Shown: piece by piece, positions 56,685 to 64,000 of the stretch
Numbering within the stretch: position 1 is the first letter of the stretch
How the letters are laid out: the number at the start of each line of letters is the position of its first letter
Source: CAVZXS01 sp963779325
Lineage (GTDB): Bacteria; Bacteroidota; Bacteroidia; Chitinophagales; Chitinophagaceae
Assembly (NCBI GenBank): GCA_963779325.1
Contig: CAVZXS010000019.1
Coordinates: forward strand, 1-64,000
DNA: 64,000 nucleotides
Reading direction: 5' to 3'
Program-made: the position numbers and the translations under genes
Notes under the pieces: generated by a model
Databases searched by the model: none
The model's input: the letters and a program-made list of their open reading frames with translations, nothing else
Told to the model about the DNA's origin: nothing

Positions 56685-58031
56685 TTATTTTATTAAAGTC
56701 CATAATTCTCTGCCGTGTTTCCCGTCATCAGCGTTGAAAAACAGTTTTCCGTTTACATCAGTTAGAAATTCAGGAGCACTTCCATCGGGTCCGGGCAATA
56801 TATCTTTTACCATAAAGGTTCCTTTCAATGTACCATCGCTTCTCCACAATTCTTTCCCGTGAATGCCATCATTAGCAGAAAAATAGAGAATATTATTTAC
56901 TACTTTAAAATATGCCGGATTACTCCCTGATTTCCCTTTGAATATGTTCTTTACGGGAACAGTTCCTTTACTGCTACCATCAGTCTTCCACAACTCATAT
57001 CCTTCCTTAGTATCGAAAATAAAAAACAAAGTTTTATTTATAAAAGCATGCTCCCGGCTAAAATTCTCTTTGACCCCGGTTAAAAATGTTTTTAATTTTG
57101 TTGTTCCGGCAGACGTCCCGTCAGTTTTCCATAATTGGCAAGAGTTATATAATGTTTGAGCAAAAAAATAAATTTCAGACCCTTGTTTTGCAAACCAAAT
57201 AGTCCTTATTGCCGAAACATCATCCTTCGGATCATAAATATTTTTTACTTTAATCGTTCCTTTTTTACTGCCATTCGTTTTCCATAACTCCAAAATACCG
57301 TTATCAGCCGTTAAAAAAAATAATTCATCTTTCAAAAGAAACTGATGTGTGATATAACGAAGTCCGCTGCCGTTAAAAAAATTCTTATGGTCGAATAAAA
57401 AAACAGTTGAGTCGGTTTTATTTTTAAATACCTCGTTATTCGATCCTTCTATTCCTCCTTGTTCAAAGCTTAAGGGGATATTTTCATCGGGCATAATTAT
57501 TAAAGGAGAAATTTTTTGTGTTCCAGTACTGCTCCCGTCAGATTTCCATAGTTCTATAGAATCTGAAATACCTGATGTTAAAAAATAAAGTTTGTTTCTT
57601 AGTACAAAATACCCTTGCGGAAAACTATTTTTTATTCCTTCATACAAGTCTTTAACCAAAATGGTTCCATCACTTGTTCCGTCACTTTTCCAAAATTCAT
57701 ATCCATGAATACTATCATTAGCCCCAAAGTATAACACCTTATTCATTTGATAAAAAGAAGAAAATAAGCTGCCGGCTTTGCCGGGGTTAATATCTTTTAT
57801 CAATACAGTTCCTTTTGAAGTCCCATCGCTTTTCCAAAACTCGTTTCCACTTTCTGCGGTATACGCCATAAAGTAAAGTTTGTCCTGAAAGGCAATCATA
57901 GCTTGAGGATCTGAGGACTTTTCTTTAATACTTTTATTAATATCTTTTACCATGATTACTTTTTGGCCATAAAGAGGAAAGTATCCGGCTACGACCTGAA
58001 GTAAAAAAAGTTTTATAAAGAATTGTTTCAT
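56685..58031 (-). CDS. Exported ELWxxDGT-repeat protein
   Basis: A 448-residue protein with a signal peptide (MKQFFIKLFLLQVVAGYF) and about eight repeats of the ELWKSDGTSxGT type, roughly every 48 residues, each followed by VKDI or VKNI. These repeats are expected to form a beta-propeller-like surface domain of unknown function. Its start lies 8 bp after the stop of the Sua5-type gene, although a functional link is unlikely. No C-terminal sorting domain is seen. Confidence 0.9.
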   Translation of the reverse strand: MKQFFIKLFLLQVVAGYFPLYGQKVIMVKDINKSIKEKSSDPQAMIAFQDKLYFMAYTAESGNEFWKSDGTSKGTVLIKDINPGKAGSLFSSFYQMNKVLYFGANDSIHGYEFWKSDGTSDGTILVKDLYEGIKNSFPQGYFVLRNKLYFLTSGISDSIELWKSDGSSTGTQKISPLIIMPDENIPLSFEQGGIEGSNNEVFKNKTDSTVFLFDHKNFFNGSGLRYITHQFLLKDELFFLTADNGILELWKTNGSKKGTIKVKNIYDPKDDVSAIRTIWFAKQGSEIYFFAQTLYNSCQLWKTDGTSAGTTKLKTFLTGVKENFSREHAFINKTLFFIFDTKEGYELWKTDGSSKGTVPVKNIFKGKSGSNPAYFKVVNNILYFSANDGIHGKELWRSDGTLKGTFMVKDILPGPDGSAPEFLTDVNGKLFFNADDGKHGRELWTLIK

Positions 58032-58038
58032 AATAATT

Positions 58039-59016
58039 TTATTCCGCCGCCGCTCTTTTCAACCGGTCATTAATGGCTCTACCCAATCCCTCATCGGGAA
58101 ATTGCACGGCGACAATCAATTCCACATCACTGTTATCCAATGTACGCATGGCGGCAAATAAATTTTTAGCCGCTTCGTGCAAATCGCCGGCAGGTGAAAG
58201 CAAGATTTGATGTTCTTTTGAATATTCAGTCAATTCTTTATTAAAAGCAATGACACCGATGCCCGATGCTTCCACTTGTATACCCGGATTAAATAATAAT
58301 TTCTTTCGCGGCGCATAATGACTCTTCAGCATGCCCGGTGATAAAGGATTAGAACTTTCATTTACATTGAGTGTAACACTACCAACTGCTTTTTCAATTT
58401 CCTCTACCGATAAGCCACCGAGCCGGTAAATAATTACTTCTTCCTCTTCTTCGCCGGGTTCTTTTTTTGTAAAACCAACAATGGTTGATTCAACACCAAT
58501 GCTTGTAGAACCGCCGTCGACGATGTACGGTATCTTTCCTTCCAGCTGATCAAATACATGCGATGCCGTGGTAGGACTGATATAGCCAAACGGATTGGCA
58601 CTGGGAGCAGCCAACGGAAATTCCAATTGCCTTAATAAACGTAAAGCCAGCGGATGATCGGGTATACGAACGGCAACGGTATCCAAACCGGAGGTAACCA
58701 AATCCGGTATGATTGATTTCTTTTGTAATAAAAAAGTAATGGGGCCCGGCGAAAATTTTTGTATCAGCAGTTTTGCTTTTGCCGGTATATGCGTTACATA
58801 TTTTTCTATTTCATGTACCGAATGGGTGTGTACAATCAACGGGTCAAAATGCGGACGTTCCTTTACTTCAAATATTTTCAGCACCGCTTCTTCATTCAGC
58901 GCATTGGCCGCAAGGCCGTATACCGTTTCGGTTGGAATGGCAACTACTTCGCCCTCTTGCAGCAGGCTGCCGGCTAATTGAATATTGACTCCCGTTTGTG
59001 TATGAAATGATTGCAT
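58039..59016 (-). CDS. sua5: L-threonylcarbamoyladenylate synthase (Sua5 type)
   Basis: A 325-residue enzyme of t6A tRNA modification that makes threonylcarbamoyl-AMP from Thr, bicarbonate and ATP. The YrdC domain (about 10-210) carries EGEVVAIPTETVYGLAANA, KERPHFDPLIVH, VAVRIPDHPLA, LAAPSANPFGYISPT and DGGSTSIGVESTIV. The C-terminal Sua5 domain (about 225-325) follows, which separates it from the short TsaC type. It is the only clear housekeeping gene in this part of the window. Confidence 0.95.
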   Translation of the reverse strand: MQSFHTQTGVNIQLAGSLLQEGEVVAIPTETVYGLAANALNEEAVLKIFEVKERPHFDPLIVHTHSVHEIEKYVTHIPAKAKLLIQKFSPGPITFLLQKKSIIPDLVTSGLDTVAVRIPDHPLALRLLRQLEFPLAAPSANPFGYISPTTASHVFDQLEGKIPYIVDGGSTSIGVESTIVGFTKKEPGEEEEEVIIYRLGGLSVEEIEKAVGSVTLNVNESSNPLSPGMLKSHYAPRKKLLFNPGIQVEASGIGVIAFNKELTEYSKEHQILLSPAGDLHEAAKNLFAAMRTLDNSDVELIVAVQFPDEGLGRAINDRLKRAAAE

Positions 59017-59253
59017 GCATTACGAAGATACTATGATGCGGCGTAAGAATGAAAGATGTAAGAATATAACGCACTTCGACCCACCCCAAATCGAATATTT
59101 TTTATGCGAAAAAACTTTAGGCCTCCCGCAATGCGGGACAGGCTCTCCGATGGAGGGGATGGGCAGTTTGTCAATTGAAAAAGAAAATACCGTAAAACTT
59201 TCAGCAATTTTTATTACCGGCATACAAAATTCTTATAGAAAAATGTCGTCTTT

Positions 59254-59371
59254 GTTCCGTTAGGAACAATTCGTGGGTAGCTTGCAAATTTTAGTTGCAC
59301 CAAGCGTTCCTATCGGAACGCCTCGTGCTATGCTCTTTCAATTACTACCCACCGGAAGCTCCTACGGAGCT
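59254..59371. repeat. Composite palindromic repeat
   Basis: The 422-bp gap before the Sua5 gene contains hairpins GTTCCGTTAGGAAC (59254-59267), CGTTCCTATCGGAACG (59305-59320) and AGCTCCTACGGAGCT (59357-59371), and the inverted pair GTGGGTAG (59273-59280) and CTACCCAC (59345-59352). Similar GTTCC/GGAAC and GTGGGTAG composites are widespread in Bacteroidota intergenic DNA, from memory. The rest of the gap holds CCCGCAATGCGGG and CTCC-GATGGAG palindromes and nothing coding. Confidence 0.6.
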
Positions 59372-59438
59372 ATCTTAAACAAAAGATGTACTACAACTCC
59401 ATTGCAAATGAAAGGAAGCAATACTTTTTCAAAACCCC

Positions 59439-60995
59439 CTATTTAGCTACTTGCCTGATATGATACTCCTGTATCAACGCAGGGTTTTCCGGTGTTAGTG
59501 TAAAGCTGATCCTGATATTCGCTTTTTCTCCTTCCATAATAAAATAACCCCGCAACTGATTCTCAGGTATCACATCATTTACTTTAATGATTTTACCGGC
59601 ATTGGTAAAAATGGTCGTCGCTTCTTTCTTTAATGAATCAATAATATAATCGGCAAAAAAGTTTTCAGCAAAAATGACCGATGCCTGCGCATTGTTCCAT
59701 TCAGGTAAAAGTTTTACCAAGGCTGCTTGCTTTTCTTTTAAAATGTTGGATGGCGGTAATGAATACGGTTTTAGTTTGGCACCTCTTATCAATGTATCCA
59801 ACACCCGCAGGTTTACACCGCCCGTAGGTGCATAGGTAACATTGGCAAAAAGTATTACACCAATACCATACTCGGTTACTATACGCCAGTTGCTGCCAAA
59901 GCCCGGCAAGCCGCCGCTATGTGCTACTATCACACGGCCTTCACAATCTGTCGGTATGACTTAATCCGTAACCATAGCCGGTAACAATGGAGCAAGGTCG
60001 GCCATCAGGATATTTATATGCCGGCAGCAATGTATTCATTCGCCATAGTTGATGCATTTCACGTACCGAACTTCTTTTCACGGGTCCTTGTTCCGAATCA
60101 TTGCGCGGCGGCCAGGCCGATTGATGAAACGCCGCATACTTACTAAATGATTCCAACGAAGTAATCATACCACCCATAGCGCCGTAAATACCGTCGTGCA
60201 GTAATGGTTCATCACGCCAGTTATCATTGATCCATCGGTAGCCAAGCGCCAATTCATTAGCCGGTACTTTAGTGTATTCCCATGCAGCCTGCTGCATACC
60301 CAATGGTTTCCATAAATTATTTTGAATGTATTGGCTGTAAGGAATGCCCGTTACTTTTTTAATTATATAACCCAGCATGGCAAAACCAAGATTGCTGTAT
60401 TCATAAGCAATACCCGGATCATTGGAAAAATTGATTCCTTTTTTTATCAATGCCAAGAAGTTCTTCATCCGTATCGGCTAATTGTCTGTCGCCCCAAGGA
60501 TTGTCTTCGGGAAAACCGGCAGAGTGCGTAAGTAAATTGCGAACAGTAATAGCCGGCGCATCGGCCGTCAGCATGTTTTTGATTTTTTAATTCAGGAATA
60601 TATTTTGATACAGGGTCATCCAATTTTAGTTTTCCTTCATCACGTAATTTTAAAATAGCCATGGCGGTAAAACTCTTACTCATAGAAGCGATGCGAAACA
60701 TTGATTTGGTGGTAGCCGGTATTTTTTTATTGATATCGGAATAACCACCGCTGCCTGAATATACCAATTTCCCATCCAGCATAATGCCAAATGTATAGCC
60801 GGGAAAATGATTGCTCTCTGCATATTCTTTATATATTTTTTCAACTGCAGGGAAAAGCACTTCTATTCTTTTTAACCGATCAGGATCATTAAATACAGGA
60901 GGCTGATAAGAGGTTTGTTGTTGTGCTTTTATTATCATCGGCAGCACGAACAGAGTACTTGCTATAAAATTTTTGAGTTGAAAGGGTTGTAGCAT
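59439..60995 (-). pseudogene. Beta-lactamase-fold serine hydrolase, three frameshifts
   Basis: One reading interrupted in three places. 60995 to about 60585 holds the N-terminus and SMSK (nucleophile); a different frame to about 60465 holds the RNLLTHSAG-type part; 60468-59941 holds EYSNLGFAMLG with the YSN motif; 59933-59439 holds VAHSGGLPGFGSNW and the C-terminus. Single-base shifts near 60585, 60465 and 59945 restore one protein of about 515 residues. All three active-site motifs are intact, so decay is recent or the shifts are errors of sequence. Confidence 0.82.
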
Positions 60996-61168
60996 GGTTG
61001 GGTTTATTATGTAGATAAGAGAAAGATGAAAGTAAATAAGTCTTCAACAAACTTCTATTTGGAAAGTAACTTAATTTCAGCGGCTATTTATCCAATCACC
61101 TCTTCGTTCTTTATTTTTCCTTTTTCGCTAAAACTACAAGAACATTTCTTATAAATTTTCTGGATTAA

Positions 61169-61780
61169 TCAAATGGGAAACTTAATTATTACTATAATTA
61201 ATAAAACAGGTATAAGAATTGCTAAATAATACGGGGCTCTAATGAACAGCCATATTTTTGCTTTTATAAAATACCTTTCATACTTGTTTTTAAATAAATC
61301 CTTATTTGTAGCAATAAAATAGTCATAATCCATGGATAAATGATTTTCCGGGTATTTATCTAATATTTCTTGATACTTCCCTCCGATTTCTTCTATTTCC
61401 TTGGCAGCATCTTTATCCTCTTCATACTTATTCATTATCTGTGAAAGCCTTTCATACTGCTTATTCAAATCCTTTCCACATTGATGTAATGAGTCAGCCT
61501 TTGCTTTGTAGTTTTTTGAATTTTCAATTAAACTAAGCACAATAATTATCAAAGAGAAAAAAATTGTAATTAAAGATAAATACTCTGGAGATATTTTTGA
61601 ATAATCTGAAAATGGTTTTATAGCAAGTAAACTTGCAATGATTACATAGATAGAATTCAATGCGACCGCCCAATTTGAAAGCTGATTAATATGCTCCAAT
61701 CGTTTGTGGGCAACAAATCTTGCTCCTTTTGTTTTCCATATCTTTTCATGAAGCTGTTCAGCGTAGTTTTTTTTCGACAT
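61169..61780 (-). CDS. SLATT-like two-TM effector protein
   Basis: A 203-residue protein with two adjacent membrane helices (SNWAVALNSIYVIIASLLAI and YLSLITIFFSLIIIVLSLI), a helical cytosolic part (about 100-165) and a C-terminal membrane helix (APYYLAILIPVLLIIVII). The N-terminal basic segment followed by the 2TM unit and the coiled helix is the SLATT (SMODS/SLOG-associated 2TM effector) pattern; one SLATT subfamily is known to occur beside reverse transcriptases. It is probably the membrane-damaging effector of the defence pair. It follows the RNA candidate by 18 bp. Confidence 0.75.
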   Translation of the reverse strand: MSKKNYAEQLHEKIWKTKGARFVAHKRLEHINQLSNWAVALNSIYVIIASLLAIKPFSDYSKISPEYLSLITIFFSLIIIVLSLIENSKNYKAKADSLHQCGKDLNKQYERLSQIMNKYEEDKDAAKEIEEIGGKYQEILDKYPENHLSMDYDYFIATNKDLFKNKYERYFIKAKIWLFIRAPYYLAILIPVLLIIVIIKFPI

Positions 61781-61798
61781 ACAAAAAGGTTTAAAAAA

Positions 61799-61909
61799 GG
61801 GCTGCCTGAAATTCTAGACTAATTTCCCATTGCATGGGAACTAAACACAATGATTATTTTACTTATACTTTTCGGTAGAAAAGTCTCCAAATAAATTGGA
61901 AGGCAGCCC
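61799..61909 (-). ncRNA. 111-nt structured RNA candidate between RT and SLATT genes
   Basis: On the minus strand GGGCTGCC (61902-61909) pairs perfectly with GGCAGCCC (61799-61806), followed by six T. Inside are three hairpins: TCCAA/TTGGA with a five-base loop (61886-61900), ACTTTTC/GAAAAGT with a four-base loop (61867-61884) and TTCCCAT/ATGGGAA with a three-base loop (61824-61840). The fold is a closed three-arm cloverleaf that ends like an intrinsic terminator. It begins 15 bp after the RT stop and ends 18 bp before the SLATT start. RT-linked defence systems often need such RNAs. Inference from structure only; a terminator-attenuator is the alternative. Confidence 0.6.
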
Positions 61910-61924
61910 ATTCAAAAATAAGCT

Positions 61925-63238
61925 TTAATACCCATACCCAATATCTCTTTCCAAATTCCTTAAGTTCCTATCTCTATAATTTTCATAAGTTTCTTCTATT
62001 TCGGTATCGGAATATTTTTTACTTGGGTCTGCTTGCCCCACATCTTGTAAAAACTTCCTTTTTTTAGCAAGTGCATTTAGTTTATCATAATCGTAAATAT
62101 AATTTCCGCCCTTATTATATTTAATTTCAAAGTAAGCTCTTAATGTTCTCTTTAAATTTTTAGGCGGTTTCCCCCCAAAGGATTCAAGAGATTCGAACAT
62201 AGACTCTATAATTGAATCAATCTTATAGAAAACAGATAAGTCATCGATTTCAAGATAATAAAATAGCCAACCATAATTTTTCTTTGCACTTTTAGAGCCA
62301 GTGATAATTAGATTCACCTCTTTTAAAAATGCCTTTTTAAAAGCATTATCATTATTTATTAACCAATTGGGCCGTGCTTTAGGATTTAGTAACCCCTTCT
62401 TGTACCAAGTAACTTTAGCTGCTATTTTATTAATTTGACCCTCAATTGTTTTATTTACGATTGATATCTTATCCTTGTTTATTGAATAGCCTAAAAAATC
62501 AATTCCCATTTCAAGGTTGCCAAGCAATGTTTTATCTTCATTTATGCAAAGCCCGATTTTAATTAGCTTCTTCTGTATAGACTTTAATAATGAGCTGCAA
62601 TCAGATTTCCCTAAAATAATAATGTCATCAACATATCGTAGATAAAGACTTGAACTTAATTGTTTTGTAAAATAGTCATCGAAATTCTTTAAAAATATTT
62701 GAGCAAGAATGTTTGAAATGGGTAACCCCTGCGGAACTCCTTTGTTCAAAAAATATTTATCTAAGTCAGTTTTTTTATAGTTCGAAGGCACAGTTGGTGT
62801 CTCAATTGCATTAGTCACTAATTTTAAAAAATCCATATCGCTAATTCTTTTTCCTAATTCAGTCGAAAGAATTTCCCTATCAATCTCATCATAGAATTTT
62901 TGAATATCTGTTTTTAAGAAATAGATATTTTCGGTTTTATTTTTTTCTAAAAATTTTTTTACTTTTCTAATATAACTATTTGGCAGCTCTCGATTCACAC
63001 AATCAGTAAAATCTTCATGTAAAATACTCTTAGTAATATCAAGTACAATTCTGTCTCTTATAGTAGGTAAAGAAAGCATCCGTGGAATAGTTTTTCTATT
63101 TTTTACTCTTAGAATTTCCAAGTATGGTGAAAAATGAAACTTTCCTGAGATGGTTTTTCTTTCTATAATTTTAAGTTCAGTTGCTATATCCCTCTTGAAA
63201 TTCTCTGCTGATTTTTTGTCAATTCCTTTAGAAGACAC
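61925..63238 (-). CDS. Reverse transcriptase of a defence-type RT family
   Basis: 437 residues from GTG at 63238. RT motifs present: KTIPRMLSLPTIRDRIVLD, FLKTDIQKFYDEID (first catalytic Asp), KGVPQGLPISNILAQIFL, RYVDDIIIL (YVDD) and FLGYSINKDK, then a basic helical C-terminal region of about 170 residues. No maturase or endonuclease domain, so it is not a group II intron protein. The same frame extends up to ATG 63310, 15 bp after the restriction gene, but TAA at 63269-63271 interrupts it at codon 14. Class (retron or UG/DRT type) cannot be decided by eye. Confidence 0.88.
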   Translation of the reverse strand: MSSKGIDKKSAENFKRDIATELKIIERKTISGKFHFSPYLEILRVKNRKTIPRMLSLPTIRDRIVLDITKSILHEDFTDCVNRELPNSYIRKVKKFLEKNKTENIYFLKTDIQKFYDEIDREILSTELGKRISDMDFLKLVTNAIETPTVPSNYKKTDLDKYFLNKGVPQGLPISNILAQIFLKNFDDYFTKQLSSSLYLRYVDDIIILGKSDCSSLLKSIQKKLIKIGLCINEDKTLLGNLEMGIDFLGYSINKDKISIVNKTIEGQINKIAAKVTWYKKGLLNPKARPNWLINNDNAFKKAFLKEVNLIITGSKSAKKNYGWLFYYLEIDDLSVFYKIDSIIESMFESLESFGGKPPKNLKRTLRAYFEIKYNKGGNYIYDYDKLNALAKKRKFLQDVGQADPSKKYSDTEIEETYENYRDRNLRNLERDIGYGY

Positions 63239-63325
63239 TTTACTTACTTTGGATTTAAAAACTTTTTCTTAGTTATTGTAGGCAAAGTAATCAGCATACT
63301 TCTTTGTCATCAAACAGATAAAATA

Positions 63326-63916
63326 TTAAATTAATGATTCATCAAATGTAATTCGAATACCATCTTTCAATTTTTCATAAAAAACAATTGGCACTTCGAT
63401 TATTTCTGCAAGTGATTTCTTCATTTCATAAGTTGAAGGTTTAATGCTAATTGGTTTATCGGCAATAAAGCCATCTATTCCCTGCGATTCTTCTTCCGGT
63501 GTTGCAAGTCTATACGGCTTGCCAAATTCTGAGGCAACACTTTTTAATATAGCTTCTTGAAACTTAAGGCCGATAAAGGTTTTTAGTATGACTAAATCCT
63601 TAACCCATCTTTCCACCATTTCCTTATCTATTTGCGTCATTACATCTTTAAAATTATCAACCATTTCAAAAATCTTATTTGCAGCAAGAGATAAAGATTC
63701 GGGGTGTTTATTTAAATACCATTCTTCCCATTCTTTTAATTTACTCCCCGGGAATTCCTGAATCAAATCACTCATTTGACCAACAACGGATGGTCTGGTG
63801 CCCTGAGCATTTTGATTAGCCAGGTTTAATATTTGTGTTGCATACTTTGGGAAAGTGGAAGCTTCAGCATTGAGCAAAGAAAGTATATCGTTATTTGATA
63901 TTTTTATTGTCTTCAT
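63326..63916 (-). CDS. MjaI-family type II restriction endonuclease
   Basis: The start at ATG 63916 (MKTIKISNNDILSLLN) gives 196 residues; a longer frame to 63991 lacks a family match. ATQILNLANQNAQGTRPSVVGQMSDLI, WYLNKHPESL, MVERWVKDLVILKTFIGLKFQEAIL and YRLATPEEESQGIDGFIADKPISIKP match the MjaI family, whose founder cuts CTAG. The PD-type core probably lies around GIDGFI...SIKP. The cognate methyltransferase is not in the window and should lie just beyond 64000. It heads the RT/SLATT group, separated by 15 bp from the native RT start. Confidence 0.85.
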   Translation of the reverse strand: MKTIKISNNDILSLLNAEASTFPKYATQILNLANQNAQGTRPSVVGQMSDLIQEFPGSKLKEWEEWYLNKHPESLSLAANKIFEMVDNFKDVMTQIDKEMVERWVKDLVILKTFIGLKFQEAILKSVASEFGKPYRLATPEEESQGIDGFIADKPISIKPSTYEMKKSLAEIIEVPIVFYEKLKDGIRITFDESLI

Positions 63917-64000
63917 TAAAAGTCGCTTGGTTAAATAGTGCTTTAAATTTTTCTTTATATTTAAAATCAATTTTATTCTCAACTTGCACAAGTCCGCTTT

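Noticed and set aside
61799..61909. A simple intrinsic terminator between RT and SLATT
   Set aside because: The closing helix and U-run do resemble one, but the loop of about 95 nt with three further hairpins is far too elaborate; a terminator role is kept only as an alternative.
61925..63238. A classical retron
   Set aside because: The RNA candidate lies downstream and not upstream of the RT, and the upstream gap of 15 bp cannot hold an msr-msd. Retron assignment is not supported without a phylogeny.
61925..63310. Group II intron with maturase
   Set aside because: The RT lacks a maturase or HNH part, and no intron domain V-like element is seen downstream; the neighbours are defence genes.

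Overview
The window looks like a chromosomal segment of a Bacteroidota member, probably of the family Chitinophagaceae. Evidence: low GC, very weak Shine-Dalgarno signals, a TTTG/TAnnTTTG promoter in front of the TonB receptor, an outer-membrane beta-barrel receptor with a carboxypeptidase-like N-terminus, LytTR regulators, GG-leader class I lanthipeptides of the Bacteroidota type, and many secreted hydrolases whose signal peptides end in (A/S)-Gln. The genus cannot be fixed from sequence alone.

Region 1 (1-12.8 kb, all minus strand) is a peptide-antibiotic locus. In transcription order it holds a four-Cys lanthipeptide precursor, an 80-residue hydrophobic small peptide, a Yip1-like membrane protein, a SpoIIM/DUF95-like membrane protein, a 50-residue membrane peptide, an aberrant tRNA-Glu(UUC)-like sequence, a LanB dehydratase, a C39-peptidase ABC exporter, a second lanthipeptide precursor, an S41 protease, a LytS/LytR-type two-component pair (kinase frameshifted) and a LanC cyclase. 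The middle four genes resemble the parts list of a circular-bacteriocin cluster set inside a lanthipeptide cluster. LanB enzymes use glutamyl-tRNA(Glu), so the tRNA-like sequence just upstream of lanB is notable.

Region 2 (12.8-16.3 kb) holds a TonB-dependent receptor broken by three frameshifts and a small exported protein.

Region 3 (16.4-37.7 kb, plus strand, with a second block at 51-60 kb) is an array of exported peptidases, amidohydrolases and beta-lactamase-fold hydrolases: penicillin acylase, M20, M19, S9, DmpA/S58, D-aminoacylase-like, DUF885 and carbamoylase types. Many belong to families acting on D-residue or N-acylated peptides, so a scavenging or detoxification role for cell-wall, heterochiral or beta-lactam-like peptides is likely. 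A Fic protein and gene debris sit in the middle, and a 149-bp MITE-like insertion and several palindromes lie between genes.

Region 4 (37.8-50.4 kb) holds YitT, HD, DJ-1/PfpI and a PLP decarboxylase, then a signalling array: a FIST sensor, three paralogous histidine kinases, a CheY-like receiver and a receiver-adenylate cyclase.

Region 5 (50.5-61 kb) holds an NTF2-like protein, a D-aminoacylase, a serine hydrolase, an S9 peptidase, an ELWxxDGT-repeat protein, a Sua5-type enzyme and a serine hydrolase with three frameshifts.

Region 6 (61.1-64 kb, minus strand) looks like a defence island: an MjaI-family restriction enzyme, a reverse transcriptase with an in-frame TAA near its 5' end, a compact 111-nt inverted-repeat-bounded RNA candidate, and a SLATT-like two-TM protein. 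The RT / structured RNA / SLATT trio is the strongest candidate here for an undescribed system.
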